Shown: positions 1 to 9,199 of the stretch, in pieces
Numbering within the stretch: position 1 is the first letter of the stretch
Layout of the letters: each line of letters opens with the position of its first letter
Assembly (NCBI RefSeq): GCF_004116405.1
Contig: NZ_SDIC01000001.1
Location: forward strand, 558,001-622,000
Length of the DNA: 64,000 nt
Source: Halegenticoccus tardaugens
Lineage (GTDB): Archaea > Halobacteriota > Halobacteria > Halobacteriales > Haloferacaceae
Reading direction: 5' to 3'
Program-made: the position numbers and the translations under genes
Notes under the pieces: model-generated
Seen by the model: the letters and a program-made list of their open reading frames with translations, nothing else
The model's database searches: none
Told to the model about the DNA's origin: nothing

Positions 1-559
1 GTCGCTGCCTGCCGACGCCGTCCTCCTCCTCGTCGACCTGCAGACGGGGCTCGACGACCCTGTCTGGGGCGAGCGAAACAACCCCGACGCGGAGGCGCGG
101 GCAGCCGACCTGCTCGCGGCGTGGCGCGAGGCCGAGCGGCCGATCGTCCACGTCCGCCACGACTCCCAGGAACCCGACTCGCCCCTCCGGGGCGACCGAC
201 CGGGCTTCGCGTTCAAACCCGAGACGGCCCCCGAGGGGGACGAACCCGTCGTCGAAAAGCGCGTCAACAGCGCCTTCGTCGGCACCGATCTCGAATCGCG
301 GCTCCGCGACCGCGGCCACGACGCGCTCGTCGTCGTCGGCCTGACCACGGACCACTGCGTCTCCACGACGACCCGGATGGCGGAGAACCTCGGCTTCCGC
401 GTCGTTGTCGCGGGCGACGCGACGGCGACGTTCGACCGCGAGGGGCCGGACGGCGAGCGCTACGCGGCCGAGGAGATGCACCGGACGGCGCTCGCGCACC
501 TCCACGGCGAGTTCGCGACCGTCCTCGACAGCAGGGCGATTTTGGCCGCGTTCGAGTGA
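1..559 (+). CDS. Isochorismatase-like cysteine hydrolase (5' end cut by window)
   Basis: The coding frame is already open at base 2 and runs to TGA at 557-559, so the N-terminus lies outside the window. The visible 185 residues carry the cysteine-hydrolase triad: Asp in LLLVDLQTG, Lys in [10 protein letters not shown] and the nucleophilic Cys in [13 protein letters not shown]. Family members hydrolyse amides or enol ethers (nicotinamide, isochorismate and similar). The sequence does not tell which substrate this one uses. It lies 90 bases before a regulator gene on the same strand. Confidence 0.9.
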   Translation, partial: SLPADAVLLLVDLQTGLDDPVWGERNNPDAEARAADLLAAWREAERPIVHVRHDSQEPDSPLRGDRPGFAFKPETAPEGDEPVVEKRVNSAFVGTDLESRLRDRGHDALVVVGLTTDHCVSTTTRMAENLGFRVVVAGDATATFDREGPDGERYAAEEMHRTALAHLHGEFATVLDSRAILAAFE

Positions 560-649
560 CCCGGTCGAGCGACGTCCGCGACCGGGAGCGGGCGCGCGCG
601 TCGGATCCGTCGCAGAACCGTTAACACTCGAACCCTCCAACTCCCCCAC

Positions 650-1546
<897 letters not shown>

Positions 1547-1561
1547 GACCGGGCGCGGGGG

Positions 1562-2608
1562 TCAGAAGGCCAATCCCCGGGGATCGGCCTGCGGCGACAG
1601 CGGACTCCGCGGCAGCCCCTCGACCACCTCCGGGTCGTTGTACGCGCCCGGCGCGACGTCGTTCGGTCCGTCGGGGTAGAAAAGCGACGCCAGCGCCTGC
1701 ACGTGCGCCCGTCCGACGTCGAGTTCGAACTGGCCGCCGCCGTACAGGCTCGTCCCCCGCGATTCGCAGTACTCCAGCGTCTCGAACAGCGACTCGACGG
1801 TGCCGAACCGCGAGGGCTTCACGTTCAACCACCGCGGCTCGAAGGGGAGCTCCTCGACGCTCTCGACGCCGGTGATGATCGCGTCCCACGAGACGCGATC
1901 CTCCCGCTCGGCGACGATCGGCTCCGTCTCCGCCGTCAGCGCCGGATCCTCGACGACGGCGTCCGGAAAGTTCTCGAACACGCGCTCGTAGAGATCCGGG
2001 TCGGGGTCCTGATCGACCTGCGTCCCGTGGTACTGACCCTTCAGGTCGAGGATTCGAACCGCGTCGGTCGCGGCGAGGGCCGAGACGATTTCGTCGGTCC
2101 ACTCCGAGGTCGGGTCGAGCTTGAATTCGAGGTCGGGGTTGCCGGCGAGCAGCGCGTCCACGCGGTCGGTGGACGGCGGCTCGCCGAGGCGCGTGCTCGC
2201 GACGAACCGGACGGGATCGTACTCGCGATCGACCGCCTCGCCGAGATTCGTCCCGGCCTGCCGGAGCGCGAGGTCCAGCCCGGCGCTTTCGAGCGCCCAG
2301 CGCCGGTAGTGCTCCGCGGTCTCCCGCTCGGGCTCCTTCGTCGGGAAGAGGTCGACCTCGTCGAGTCGGGCGGAGAAGGAATCGACCGTGTACTCGCCGG
2401 CGAGGTCGAAACCGGGCGCGTCGACGAGGGCGTCGTGATCCTCGGCGTCGTAGGTGACGTCCTCGCCGCGGCCGGTTTCGCCCCCGCCAGAGAGCGCGAA
2501 GACGGTCGTCGCGCGGGTGAAGCCGCTCGACACGTCGCGCTCGCGTCGGACGCGCCCTTCCTCGTCGATTCGCAGCGGCAGGTCGGCGACGCGTTCGTAG
2601 AGTGTCAC
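1562..2608 (-). CDS. Enolase-superfamily protein (MLE/OSBS-like)
   Basis: This reads as a divergent member of the mandelate racemase/muconate lactonizing branch of the enolase superfamily. The barrel residues are recognisable: Lys in LEFKLDP, metal ligands Asp in RILDLKGQYHG, Glu in AVVEDPAL and Asp in SWDAIITG, and a late Lys in WLNVKPSRFG. I placed the start at an internal GTG (2608), which gives a family-like N-terminus VTLYERVADLPL. A TTG at 2635 would add nine residues, and no in-frame ATG exists. The substrate is unknown. It lies 108 bases downstream of the DUF1405 gene on the same strand. Confidence 0.8.
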   Translation of the reverse strand: MTLYERVADLPLRIDEEGRVRRERDVSSGFTRATTVFALSGGGETGRGEDVTYDAEDHDALVDAPGFDLAGEYTVDSFSARLDEVDLFPTKEPERETAEHYRRWALESAGLDLALRQAGTNLGEAVDREYDPVRFVASTRLGEPPSTDRVDALLAGNPDLEFKLDPTSEWTDEIVSALAATDAVRILDLKGQYHGTQVDQDPDPDLYERVFENFPDAVVEDPALTAETEPIVAEREDRVSWDAIITGVESVEELPFEPRWLNVKPSRFGTVESLFETLEYCESRGTSLYGGGQFELDVGRAHVQALASLFYPDGPNDVAPGAYNDPEVVEGLPRSPLSPQADPRGLAF

Positions 2609-2716
2609 GGTCGTCCCATCGGCCGGCCGGATCAAGGAGTTACCGCCGCGCGGGCGGTCGCGTTTTCCGGTACCGCGCTCCTCACCGGTCCGCCGCGCCC
2701 GGCGGAACTGCGCTCC

Positions 2717-3445
2717 TCACCGGCCCGACGTTCGCGCTTCGAGCTTCTCGACGCGGGTCGACAGCGCGAGGAACGTCGCGGAGAGCGTCAGCGCGACGGC
2801 CCCCGCGGCGGCGACCTGCAGCGCCGTCGTCCCGCCCAGCCCGGGAACCGGCGCGGCGTCGGCGAGCGGGAGGGTCGTGTGGTGCGGGTCGCCCACGATC
2901 GGGACGAAGTAGTCCACCACGTCGTTGAAGCCGTACCAGAGGGCGGCGACGAAGACGGCGCCGACGGGGAAGTCGCTGTAGCGGTGGACGAGGAACGCCT
3001 CGACGACCATCGCGAGGTGACTCACGAAGAGGAAGGCGTACATCGGCGGCGCGGTGGTCGCGAGGAACTCGCCGGCGAAGACCGCGAGGACGTACGGCGT
3101 CCACAGCCCGAGCTTCCAGCAGCCGAAGAAGGCGAGCGCGTTCACGTACTCGTTGTTCCGGCCGAGTTTCCACAGCGCGAGCGAGAGCGCGATGAAGAGC
3201 GTCGCCACGGGGCTGTCGGGGACGAACGGCCACATGATCGCCGGCGTCGTCTCGAACTGAAAGCGGTAGTACCAGAAGCCGAACGCCGTCCCGGCGAGGT
3301 TGATCGCGACGACGAGCCACGCCATCCGAAGCCCGACGTTCTCCAGCCACCGCGGCAGCGGCGCGAGCCACCGCGGCAGCGGATCGGGTGTCGGGAGCCC
3401 GTCGCCGGAGAGGAGTTCCCGGACGTCGGCGCGGGAGACGGCCAT
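2717..3445 (-). CDS. DUF1405 integral membrane protein
   Basis: A 242-residue polytopic protein with about six membrane segments (for example MAWLVVAINLAGTAFGFWYY, VATLFIALSLALW and the C-terminal LQVAAAGAVALTLSATFLAL). The motif FGFWYYR with FVPDSPVATLF is typical of DUF1405 (Bacillus YpjA-like). The function is unknown. The short C-terminal tail VEKLEART is polar. Just downstream, GCGCTCCTCACCGG occurs twice about 35 bases apart, the second copy touching the stop region. Confidence 0.85.
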   Translation of the reverse strand: MAVSRADVRELLSGDGLPTPDPLPRWLAPLPRWLENVGLRMAWLVVAINLAGTAFGFWYYRFQFETTPAIMWPFVPDSPVATLFIALSLALWKLGRNNEYVNALAFFGCWKLGLWTPYVLAVFAGEFLATTAPPMYAFLFVSHLAMVVEAFLVHRYSDFPVGAVFVAALWYGFNDVVDYFVPIVGDPHHTTLPLADAAPVPGLGGTTALQVAAAGAVALTLSATFLALSTRVEKLEARTSGR

Positions 3446-3613
3446 GCGCGACGGGATGTGTCGGGGTCACAAAGCCATGGCGGTCCTCCGGTTCGGGTTC
3501 CGATACCGAGCCGACGGGTCGCCGCCGTGGAGCGCGACGATCCCCCGACCCGAGAATCGGTCCGGTCCGTCGCCAACGAACACGGATAAGTGCGTCCGCT
3601 CCAAGCACCGACC

Positions 3614-4522
3614 ATGCCCGAAGAGACCGACCTCGAGGAACTAAAGCGGGGCACCGAACTGGTCAAGCGGGGGTTCGCGCGGATGCAGAAGGGCGGCGTC
3701 ATCATGGACGTCGTCGACCCGGAACAGGCCCGGATCGCCGAGGACGCCGGCGCGGTCGCCGTCATGGCGCTCGAAGCCGTCCCGGCGGACATCCGAAAGC
3801 GCGGCGGGGTCGCCCGCATGGCCGACCCGGCGCGGGTGTCGGCGATCATCGACGAGGTCTCGATCCCGGTGATGGGGAAAGCCCGGATCGGCCACCACAC
3901 CGAAGCGCAGATCCTCGAAGCGATCGGCGTCGACATGATCGACGAGTCCGAGGTGCTCACGCCCGCTGACGACGCCTACCACATCGACAAGCGCGAGTTC
4001 ACCTCGCCGTTCGTCTGCGGGGCGCGGAACCTCCCCGAGGCGCTCCGCCGCATCGACGAGGGCGCGGCGATGATCCGCACGAAGGGCGAGGCGGGCACCG
4101 GCGACGTCAACCAGGCGGTCACCCACCAGCGCGCGATCAAGGGCGCGATCCGCGAACTCGAAGGCAAGACCTTCGAGGAGCGAGAGCGGTGGGCGCGCGA
4201 GAACGAAGCGCCCGCCGACCTCGTCCACGAGACGGCCGACCTCGGACGGTTGCCGGTCGTGAACTTCGCCGCCGGCGGCATCGCGACGCCCGCCGACGCC
4301 GCGCTCATGATGCACCACGGCTGCGACGGCATCTTCGTCGGGTCCGGCATCTTCGGCGCGGAAGACCCCGTCACGATGGGGGACGCGATCGTCGAGGCGA
4401 CGAACAACTGGGACGATCCCGAGCGCCTCGCCGACATCGCCTCGGGCATCGGCAAGGGGATGAAGGGCCGGTCGAACGCCGGGTTGCGGGAAGAGGAGAA
4501 GCTTCAGGGCCGCGGGGTCTGA
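3614..4522 (+). CDS. pdxS: Pyridoxal 5'-phosphate synthase lyase subunit PdxS
   Basis: PdxS condenses ribose 5-phosphate, glyceraldehyde 3-phosphate and ammonia to PLP in the DXP-independent pathway. The whole TIM barrel is present (302 residues, normal length), with hallmark segments [60 protein letters not shown] and the phosphate loop FVGSGIF. The ATG at 3614 matches the family N-terminus; an upstream in-frame GTG at 3590 would add eight unlikely residues. The glutaminase partner PdxT is not in this window. Likely a single-gene unit ended by a T-rich terminator. Confidence 0.98.
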   Translation: MPEETDLEELKRGTELVKRGFARMQKGGVIMDVVDPEQARIAEDAGAVAVMALEAVPADIRKRGGVARMADPARVSAIIDEVSIPVMGKARIGHHTEAQILEAIGVDMIDESEVLTPADDAYHIDKREFTSPFVCGARNLPEALRRIDEGAAMIRTKGEAGTGDVNQAVTHQRAIKGAIRELEGKTFEERERWARENEAPADLVHETADLGRLPVVNFAAGGIATPADAALMMHHGCDGIFVGSGIFGAEDPVTMGDAIVEATNNWDDPERLADIASGIGKGMKGRSNAGLREEEKLQGRGV

Positions 4523-4546
4523 AAGCCCCTGAACGCACCGGGGCGC

Positions 4547-4563
4547 CTTTTACGTTTTTTTTG
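4547..4563 (+). terminator. T-rich terminator after pdxS
   Basis: The stretch CCTTTTACGTTTTTTTT begins 25 bases after the pdxS stop codon in an otherwise GC-rich background. Runs of T directly downstream of a stop are the usual archaeal termination signal. The convergent thrB stop lies only 18 bases further. Confidence 0.6.
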
Positions 4564-4580
4564 GGCTCGCGGAACGCGCG

Positions 4581-5456
4581 CTACAGCACCCTCGCGCCGC
4601 GGCCGATCTCGGTCTGGTACGCCCGCGCGTCGACCCCCGCGTCGACGAAGGCGTCGACCATGGCCCCCGCGACCGCGCGGCGGTCTCGCCCGTCGCAGGC
4701 GGCGACGATCCCCGGTCCGGCACCGCTCACCGTGACGCCCGTCGCGCCGGCGTCGAGCGCGGCCTCGCGGACCGAGTTGTACCCCGTGATGAGTTCGGCG
4801 CGCGCCGGCGTGACGACGGCGTCGTACATCCCCCGACCGACGAGTTCCGGGTCGTTCCGACACATGCCGGCCGTCAGCGTCGCCGCGCGGGAGACCGTCG
4901 CCACCAGGTCGTCGAGGCTCGCCTCCGTTGGGACGACCCGGCGCGCGTCCCGGGTCGAGACCGCGATCTCCGGGAGGCACGCGACGAGCGGGATCGACGC
5001 GTCGATCGAGGTCACTCCCCGATCGGTGGCGATGGTGAAACCCCCGAGCAGCGCGGGCGCGACGTTGTCGACGTGCGCCGCCCCGGAGACGACCGCCTCG
5101 CCCTCACCGGCGATCGGGACCAGGTCCCGTCGAGAGAGCCCCCGGTCGTACAGTTCGTTCAGCGCGACGGCGGCCGCCGCGGCGCTCGCGGCGGACGAGC
5201 CCAATCCGGACGCCGGCCGGACCCCCTTGTCGATCTTGATGCGGGCGGGGGCCGAGAGCGCCTCCGCGACCGCCCCGACGGTGTTGCGGTCGGGATCCTC
5301 GGGGATGTACTGGCTCCCGACGCCGGTCACCTCGATGGTCGTCCGCTCCGCCCGCTCGACGCGGACGACGTCGGCGGGCCGGCCGAGAGCCACCCCGAAG
5401 ACGTCGAAGCCGCTCCCGAGGTTCGCGCTCGTCGCGGGGGCCCTCACAGCGATCAT
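4581..5456 (-). CDS. thrB: Homoserine kinase
   Basis: GHMP-family kinase that phosphorylates homoserine in threonine synthesis. The ATP-binding motif PASGLGSSAASAAAAAVALN, the N-terminal VRAPATSANLGSGFDVFG and the C-terminal TGVTVSGAGPGIVA loop are all intact. The length of 291 residues is normal. I chose the ATG at 5456 (MIAVRAPATSANLG); nine upstream in-frame codons to 5483 look non-native. Convergent with pdxS. No other threonine genes adjoin it. Confidence 0.97.
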   Translation of the reverse strand: MIAVRAPATSANLGSGFDVFGVALGRPADVVRVERAERTTIEVTGVGSQYIPEDPDRNTVGAVAEALSAPARIKIDKGVRPASGLGSSAASAAAAAVALNELYDRGLSRRDLVPIAGEGEAVVSGAAHVDNVAPALLGGFTIATDRGVTSIDASIPLVACLPEIAVSTRDARRVVPTEASLDDLVATVSRAATLTAGMCRNDPELVGRGMYDAVVTPARAELITGYNSVREAALDAGATGVTVSGAGPGIVAACDGRDRRAVAGAMVDAFVDAGVDARAYQTEIGRGARVL

Positions 5457-5556
5457 GCCCTGCCGTTTCAGGAGTCGGAGCAAAAAGGTAGCGGAGCGGA
5501 AATCGATTCGCGACGCCCGGACGCCGTCGGCGCGATCGAACGCCGGCCCCGGAAAC

Positions 5557-5808
5557 TCACTCGCGCGAGGTCACGTACAGGACCGGACCGACGACGAGGA
5601 GAACGAGGCCGAGAAACAGGTAGTGCATCGGCGCCAGACTCGACGGGGTCATCATGAAGACGAGGCCGAAGACGATCGTGTTGATCGCGAGCAGCCGCTG
5701 TGATTTCAGCGGAAGCATCCCGAGCGTCGTCAGTACGAACACCAACAGCAGCGCCTGCCCGACGTTGTAATTGAGCAGGAAACTGTCGATAACCTGTAGC
5801 GGGAGCAT
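5557..5808 (-). CDS. Small three-helix membrane protein
   Basis: An 83-residue protein that is almost entirely membrane: hydrophobic stretches at about residues 6-28, 38-55 and 62-80, ending in a short polar tail TSRE. No family was recognised with certainty; proteins of this size and layout are common in haloarchaea. It lies 43 bases downstream of another small membrane protein on the same strand, so the two may be co-transcribed. Confidence 0.7.
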   Translation of the reverse strand: MLPLQVIDSFLLNYNVGQALLLVFVLTTLGMLPLKSQRLLAINTIVFGLVFMMTPSSLAPMHYLFLGLVLLVVGPVLYVTSRE

Positions 5809-5851
5809 TCTTGCGGATACCTCGCCCCGAAACCCGCATTAAAGTTCCGTT

Positions 5852-6082
5852 CTATCGGTCGGCGGCGGGGCCGGTGAAGTCGTAGTGTCGGAGCCAGCCG
5901 AACCAGACGGCCGCGATCATCCCCCCGTACCCCATCACGAACAGAACGCTGCCGAGCGTGCCGTAGCCGGCTTCGGTGAGCGTCCACTTCGCGAGTCCCG
6001 ACCCGACGACGCCGACGAAAAGCACCGCCGCGAGGAGGAGGTTACCGGCCTCCAGCCGACGGTCGCTCTGGTTCTCGCCCAT
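5852..6082 (-). CDS. Small two-helix membrane protein
   Basis: 76 residues from the ATG at 6082. A polar head (MGENQSDRRLEAGN) is followed by helices LLLAAVLFVGVVGSGLAKW and GTLGSVLFVMGYGGMIAAVWFGW. The cytosolic tail is HYDFTGPAADR. Function not recognised. Divergent from the acetyltransferase gene that begins 117 bases away, and probably first gene of a two-gene unit with the downstream membrane protein. Confidence 0.75.
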   Translation of the reverse strand: MGENQSDRRLEAGNLLLAAVLFVGVVGSGLAKWTLTEAGYGTLGSVLFVMGYGGMIAAVWFGWLRHYDFTGPAADR

Positions 6083-6199
6083 ACCCGTGCGGAGGAACCC
6101 TACCGCCGTGAATGGCTCGGTTCCCGGTCGAACCGTGATACTCGAAACCATCCCACGCGCCTCCGAGAAGGATATGTCGCGGCCGTCCGAGTGCCGACC

Positions 6200-7426
6200 A
6201 TGGACTACCGTTGTCTCCCCGAAGCGCACCGACCCGTGTTCCGACGACTGGTTCGGTACGCGTTCAGCCCCGAGCGCGGCCCGGATCCGGACGACGACGA
6301 GGAGATCGAACGGCCGGATATCTATCGTCGTCGCGGCCTCTACGACGTCGACGCGGCCGTTCCCGACGAAGAGCTCGACGGGGACGATCTGCTCGCCGTC
6401 TGCGGCTACTACGCCTTCACCGCGCGCGTTCGTGGCGGCTGGCACCCCCTCGGCGGGGTCAGCGCCGTCGCGTCGCCGCCCGAGACGCGTCGGCAGGGGC
6501 ACGTCGGTCGCCTCCTTTCGAGCCTCCTCCGCGAGTTTTGCGACCGGGGGACGTATTTCTCGGCTCTCTGGCCGTTCGAGTACGGGTTCTACCGCCGATT
6601 CGGCTACGCGATGGCGAACACGCACGCGCGGACGGTCGTCCCGCCCGCGGAACTGGCCGAGGCGTGCGGCGACGCAGGCGGCCGTTTCCGTTCGCTCGAC
6701 GCCGACGAGCACCCCCGGCTCGACGACGTCCACCGCGAGTGGGCCACGGAGGCGCTCGCGATCCGCCGAACCGAGGGATGGTGGCGACACCGCGCGTTCT
6801 CGTGGTGGCGGACGGACCCCTACGCGTACGGCTGGGAGGACGACGACGGCGACCTCCGGGGGTATCTCTTTTACACCGTCGAGGAGGAGGACGACGAGAA
6901 GATCATGAACGTCGGGGAGTTCGCGGCCGCCGACGCCGAGACTCGGCGGCAGCTCCTGCGCTTCTGCCGCGACCACGACTCGCAGGTCGACGCGGTTCGC
7001 CTCCACGGTCCCGCGGCGGAGGCGACGTCGCTTCCGGAGGCGCTCTCGGATCCTCGCGCCGCGTCGGTCGAAATCGAGCCCGGGCCGATGGTCCGGATCG
7101 TCGACGTCGAAGCCGCCGCGGCGGCGCTCGCGTACCCCGACGGAGTCGCTGGATCGGTGACGGTCGAAGTGACGGACGATCGATGCCCGTGGAACGACGG
7201 CGCGTTCGAACTCGTCGTCGACGGCGGCGAGGCGGCGTGCCGGCCGACCGACGCCGACCCCGCGGTTCGGCTGAACGTGCGGGCGCTGTCGAAGCTCGTC
7301 GTCGGCTCGAAGTCGCTTGCGGCGCTCGCGCGCCGCGGTGAGGCGACGGTCGAAGACGAGACGGCAGCGAAGACGCTCGCGGCGGCGTTCCCGCCCGAGC
7401 CCGTGTACCTCCGCGAAGGATTCTGA
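6200..7426 (+). CDS. Eis-like GNAT family N-acetyltransferase
   Basis: A 408-residue protein with the Eis layout: an N-terminal GNAT domain with acetyl-CoA loop VASPPETRRQGHVGRLLSSLL (about residues 90-115) and the following FSALWPFEYGFYRRFGY, a second GNAT-like domain in the middle, and an SCP2-like C-terminal domain (ELVVDGGEAACRPTDADPAVRL, SLAALARRGEATVED). Eis proteins acetylate amines such as lysines or aminoglycosides; the substrate here cannot be read from sequence. Start ATG at 6200, and the C-terminal residue is the Phe typical of the family's terminal carboxylate. Confidence 0.9.
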   Translation: MDYRCLPEAHRPVFRRLVRYAFSPERGPDPDDDEEIERPDIYRRRGLYDVDAAVPDEELDGDDLLAVCGYYAFTARVRGGWHPLGGVSAVASPPETRRQGHVGRLLSSLLREFCDRGTYFSALWPFEYGFYRRFGYAMANTHARTVVPPAELAEACGDAGGRFRSLDADEHPRLDDVHREWATEALAIRRTEGWWRHRAFSWWRTDPYAYGWEDDDGDLRGYLFYTVEEEDDEKIMNVGEFAAADAETRRQLLRFCRDHDSQVDAVRLHGPAAEATSLPEALSDPRAASVEIEPGPMVRIVDVEAAAAALAYPDGVAGSVTVEVTDDRCPWNDGAFELVVDGGEAACRPTDADPAVRLNVRALSKLVVGSKSLAALARRGEATVEDETAAKTLAAAFPPEPVYLREGF

Positions 7427-7468
7427 CGGTTCCGTCCGACTCGACCGATAGAAGAGTGCGCGTCGGAA

Positions 7469-7894
7469 TCAGAGACGGTCCATGCCGCCCTTCGAGGACC
7501 GACGCCCGCGGGAAAGGACTCCTCTCAGCCCGGTCAACCATTCGGCGTCGTCGCGTCGCCGCCGACCGCGGTCGCGAGCGGCCTCATCCGCGGACAGGCG
7601 GACGGCCGCGGCGGCCACCGCCGACGCGAGCAGCGCGTTGAACAGCGCGACGATCAGCGCCCCCGGAGTGAAAACGGCGATGAACAGTCCGTTGACCAGC
7701 AGCCAACAGCCCATCGCGAAGAGAAGCGGGTTCAGTTCGTCGAGCAGGTCGACGCCGTTCCGATTTCGGTTCCGACCGGCGCGGTTCGTTTTCGATCGCG
7801 TCGCGGAACCGAGTCCGTCGACGTACTCGCCGATCTTCGTTCTGTCCCACCTCGACCGCGAGGTCCTTCTCCGTGGGCGGCCTCTCGAAGGCAT
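7469..7894 (-). CDS. Two-helix membrane protein with basic ends
   Basis: 141 residues. Basic, Arg-rich N- and C-terminal tails enclose two hydrophobic segments near the centre (PLLFAMGCWLLVNGLFIAVF and ALIVALFNALLASAVAAAAV). The central part has clear protein-like composition; the first ~40 residues are Arg/Asn-rich and the real start may be internal. No family recognised. Its 3' end lies 42 bases past the convergent acetyltransferase stop. Confidence 0.6.
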   Translation of the reverse strand: MPSRGRPRRRTSRSRWDRTKIGEYVDGLGSATRSKTNRAGRNRNRNGVDLLDELNPLLFAMGCWLLVNGLFIAVFTPGALIVALFNALLASAVAAAAVRLSADEAARDRGRRRRDDAEWLTGLRGVLSRGRRSSKGGMDRL

Positions 7895-7957
7895 GAAAGA
7901 TACTTCCGCCCCACACGTTATGAAAACCCGTCAGACGATCGGCTGACGGACGGCGTC

Positions 7958-8197
7958 TCACGGGGATGCACCGCGCTCTGCGGTGACGTCGGCGTCGGTT
8001 TCTATCTGCGTGCCGCCACACTCGGCGCAGGTGTAACGCTGCCGATCGAAGGCCGATCCGCAGACGCGACAGAACCACGCGTTCGACCGACGAGCGCGAG
8101 CGGACCGCGCGTCGCCGCTCGAACGGGGCGAGGGCGAGCGGAGGGCGTCGACCAGCCCGTTCGCCGCCGCACGGAGCCGGGGGAGCCGGCGCGTCAC
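7958..8197 (-). CDS. Small zinc-ribbon protein coupled to the upstream HTH gene
   Basis: 79 residues starting at a GTG that overlaps the stop of the upstream regulator in a GTGA arrangement (8194-8197). This implies translational coupling. The C-terminal half has a four-Cys zinc ribbon: CRVCGSAFDRQRYTCAECGG. The N-terminal half is Arg-rich. No longer upstream start makes sense, because the frame would run inside the regulator gene. It may be a nucleic-acid binding or protein-interaction partner of the regulator; this is inferred only from coupling. Confidence 0.65.
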   Translation of the reverse strand: MTRRLPRLRAAANGLVDALRSPSPRSSGDARSARARRSNAWFCRVCGSAFDRQRYTCAECGGTQIETDADVTAERGASP

Positions 8198-8550
8198 GTC
8201 GGGCTCCTCTCGACGGCGACGGCCCGGCTCGCGACGGCGAGCACGTCGGCGACCCGCGTCCGCTGGTGGGTGATCTGCCGTCGCTCCGAGTCGTAGACGA
8301 TCACCCCGATGTCCGCGAGCTTCGGCAGGTGAACGTGGTGGAGGGACCGCGCGATCTGTCGGCGGTTCGCGTCCGATTCGTCCGTCGCCTCGAGCCACTG
8401 GACCCGGTCGACGATCGTCTCGAAGTCGACCGGATCGTCCGAGAGATCCGAGAGCGCTTCGAGGACGCTCCGCCGCCGCGGATGGGCGAGCGCGTTTATC
8501 ATCGTGTCCACGCGCTTTCCGTTCCGCGGTCGTTGTTTGTTCGTCACCAT
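8194..8550 (-). CDS. DUF7344-type winged-helix regulator
   Basis: 118 residues from the ATG at 8550. The segment TMINALAHPRRRSVLEALSD and the later SLHHVHLPKLADIGVIVYDSERRQIT are the pattern of haloarchaeal DUF7344 wHTH proteins related to ArsR-like regulators. A TATA-like CTTATTAC lies 22-29 bases before the ATG, supporting a leaderless start here rather than at 8601. A perfect inverted repeat sits between TATA and start, suggesting autoregulation. Target genes are unknown. Confidence 0.8.
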   Translation of the reverse strand: MVTNKQRPRNGKRVDTMINALAHPRRRSVLEALSDLSDDPVDFETIVDRVQWLEATDESDANRRQIARSLHHVHLPKLADIGVIVYDSERRQITHQRTRVADVLAVASRAVAVERSPT

Positions 8551-8553
8551 CGC

Positions 8554-8568
8554 GGCTATGTCATAGCC
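8554..8568 (-). promoter_or_regulatory. Inverted repeat at the regulator's transcription start
   Basis: GGCTATG-T-CATAGCC, a perfect palindrome with 7-base arms, occupies the space between the TATA-like box and the ATG of the DUF7344 gene. Its position fits a repressor operator. Binding by the adjacent HTH protein is inference. Confidence 0.5.
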
Positions 8569-8601
8569 ACAGTAATAAGAGCCACCACGACCGTTACTCA
8601 C

Positions 8602-8986
8602 CGTTTGTCACCGTTTCGGCCCGGTTCGCTCGCGTTTCAGCTTCTCGACGTTCAGAGAGCGGCATTCGAGGCGCCGATTTCGGCGGATTGTCCCGTCTAC
8701 GAACGGTCTGAACGGAGAAAACGATCTAGAATCGATCATTATCACTTCACCTATCACGGCGCACCCACGATCGATGCGTCGCAGTGGTCATCGATCAGGT
8801 ACGTCGACGCTCGCGCGTCTCGACCATCCGGTTCTCGTCACCCCGACGAGGACGTACCGCTCGGCGGTGCGCTGTACTGATCGTCGGCGTACCGATCCGA
8901 CCCGTCGAAATTATCGACTATCAGGCATACGTGAGGTTTTTGTTCTTAGACTCCTACGTCGGATCTAAGCAGGGTGTGTACACGAT
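8602..8986. other. Intergenic region without a recognisable gene
   Basis: 385 bases between the leftward regulator promoter and a short rightward ORF. Base composition is more AT-rich in the middle (AACGATCTAGAATCGATCAT near 8720). Reading frames here lack the strong GC3 pattern of neighbours. I see no RNA gene or repeat. Confidence 0.5.
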
Positions 8987-9103
8987 ATGAAGGACGAAAC
9001 CGATCCGGCGGACGTCGCGTGGCAACTGTACCTCGACCGCGGAGTCATCCTCCCGGGCTACGCGGGCGAGATCGTCGAGCGGCGGAGCGCGTTGCGCTCC
9101 TAA
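8987..9103 (+). CDS. Possible 38-residue small protein or gene remnant
   Basis: An ATG-initiated frame with very strong haloarchaeal codon bias (nearly all third positions G or C), beginning MKDETDPADVAWQLYLDRG and continuing VILPGYAGEIVERR to TAA at 9101. Upstream DNA is non-coding. No clear TATA box is seen. It could be a genuine small protein or the 5' stub of a longer lost gene. No family recognised. Confidence 0.4.
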   Translation: MKDETDPADVAWQLYLDRGVILPGYAGEIVERRSALRS

Positions 9104-9199
9104 CGAAACCGCGTCACGTCTTTTCGGTGCACGGGACGGGCGGCGACGGCCGGCTGACGCCCACGGTCGCTCGCTTCGATCGTCGCTCGCCTTCCGTCG

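Noticed and set aside
2675..2727. Short repeated GCGCTCCTCACCGG near the DUF1405 stop
   Set aside because: Two imperfect copies only, no structural or element context.
1703..3589. Long rightward open frame over the enolase-like and DUF1405 genes
   Set aside because: Antisense shadow produced by high GC; Arg/Asp/Val-rich without any family motif, while the leftward frames carry clear motifs.
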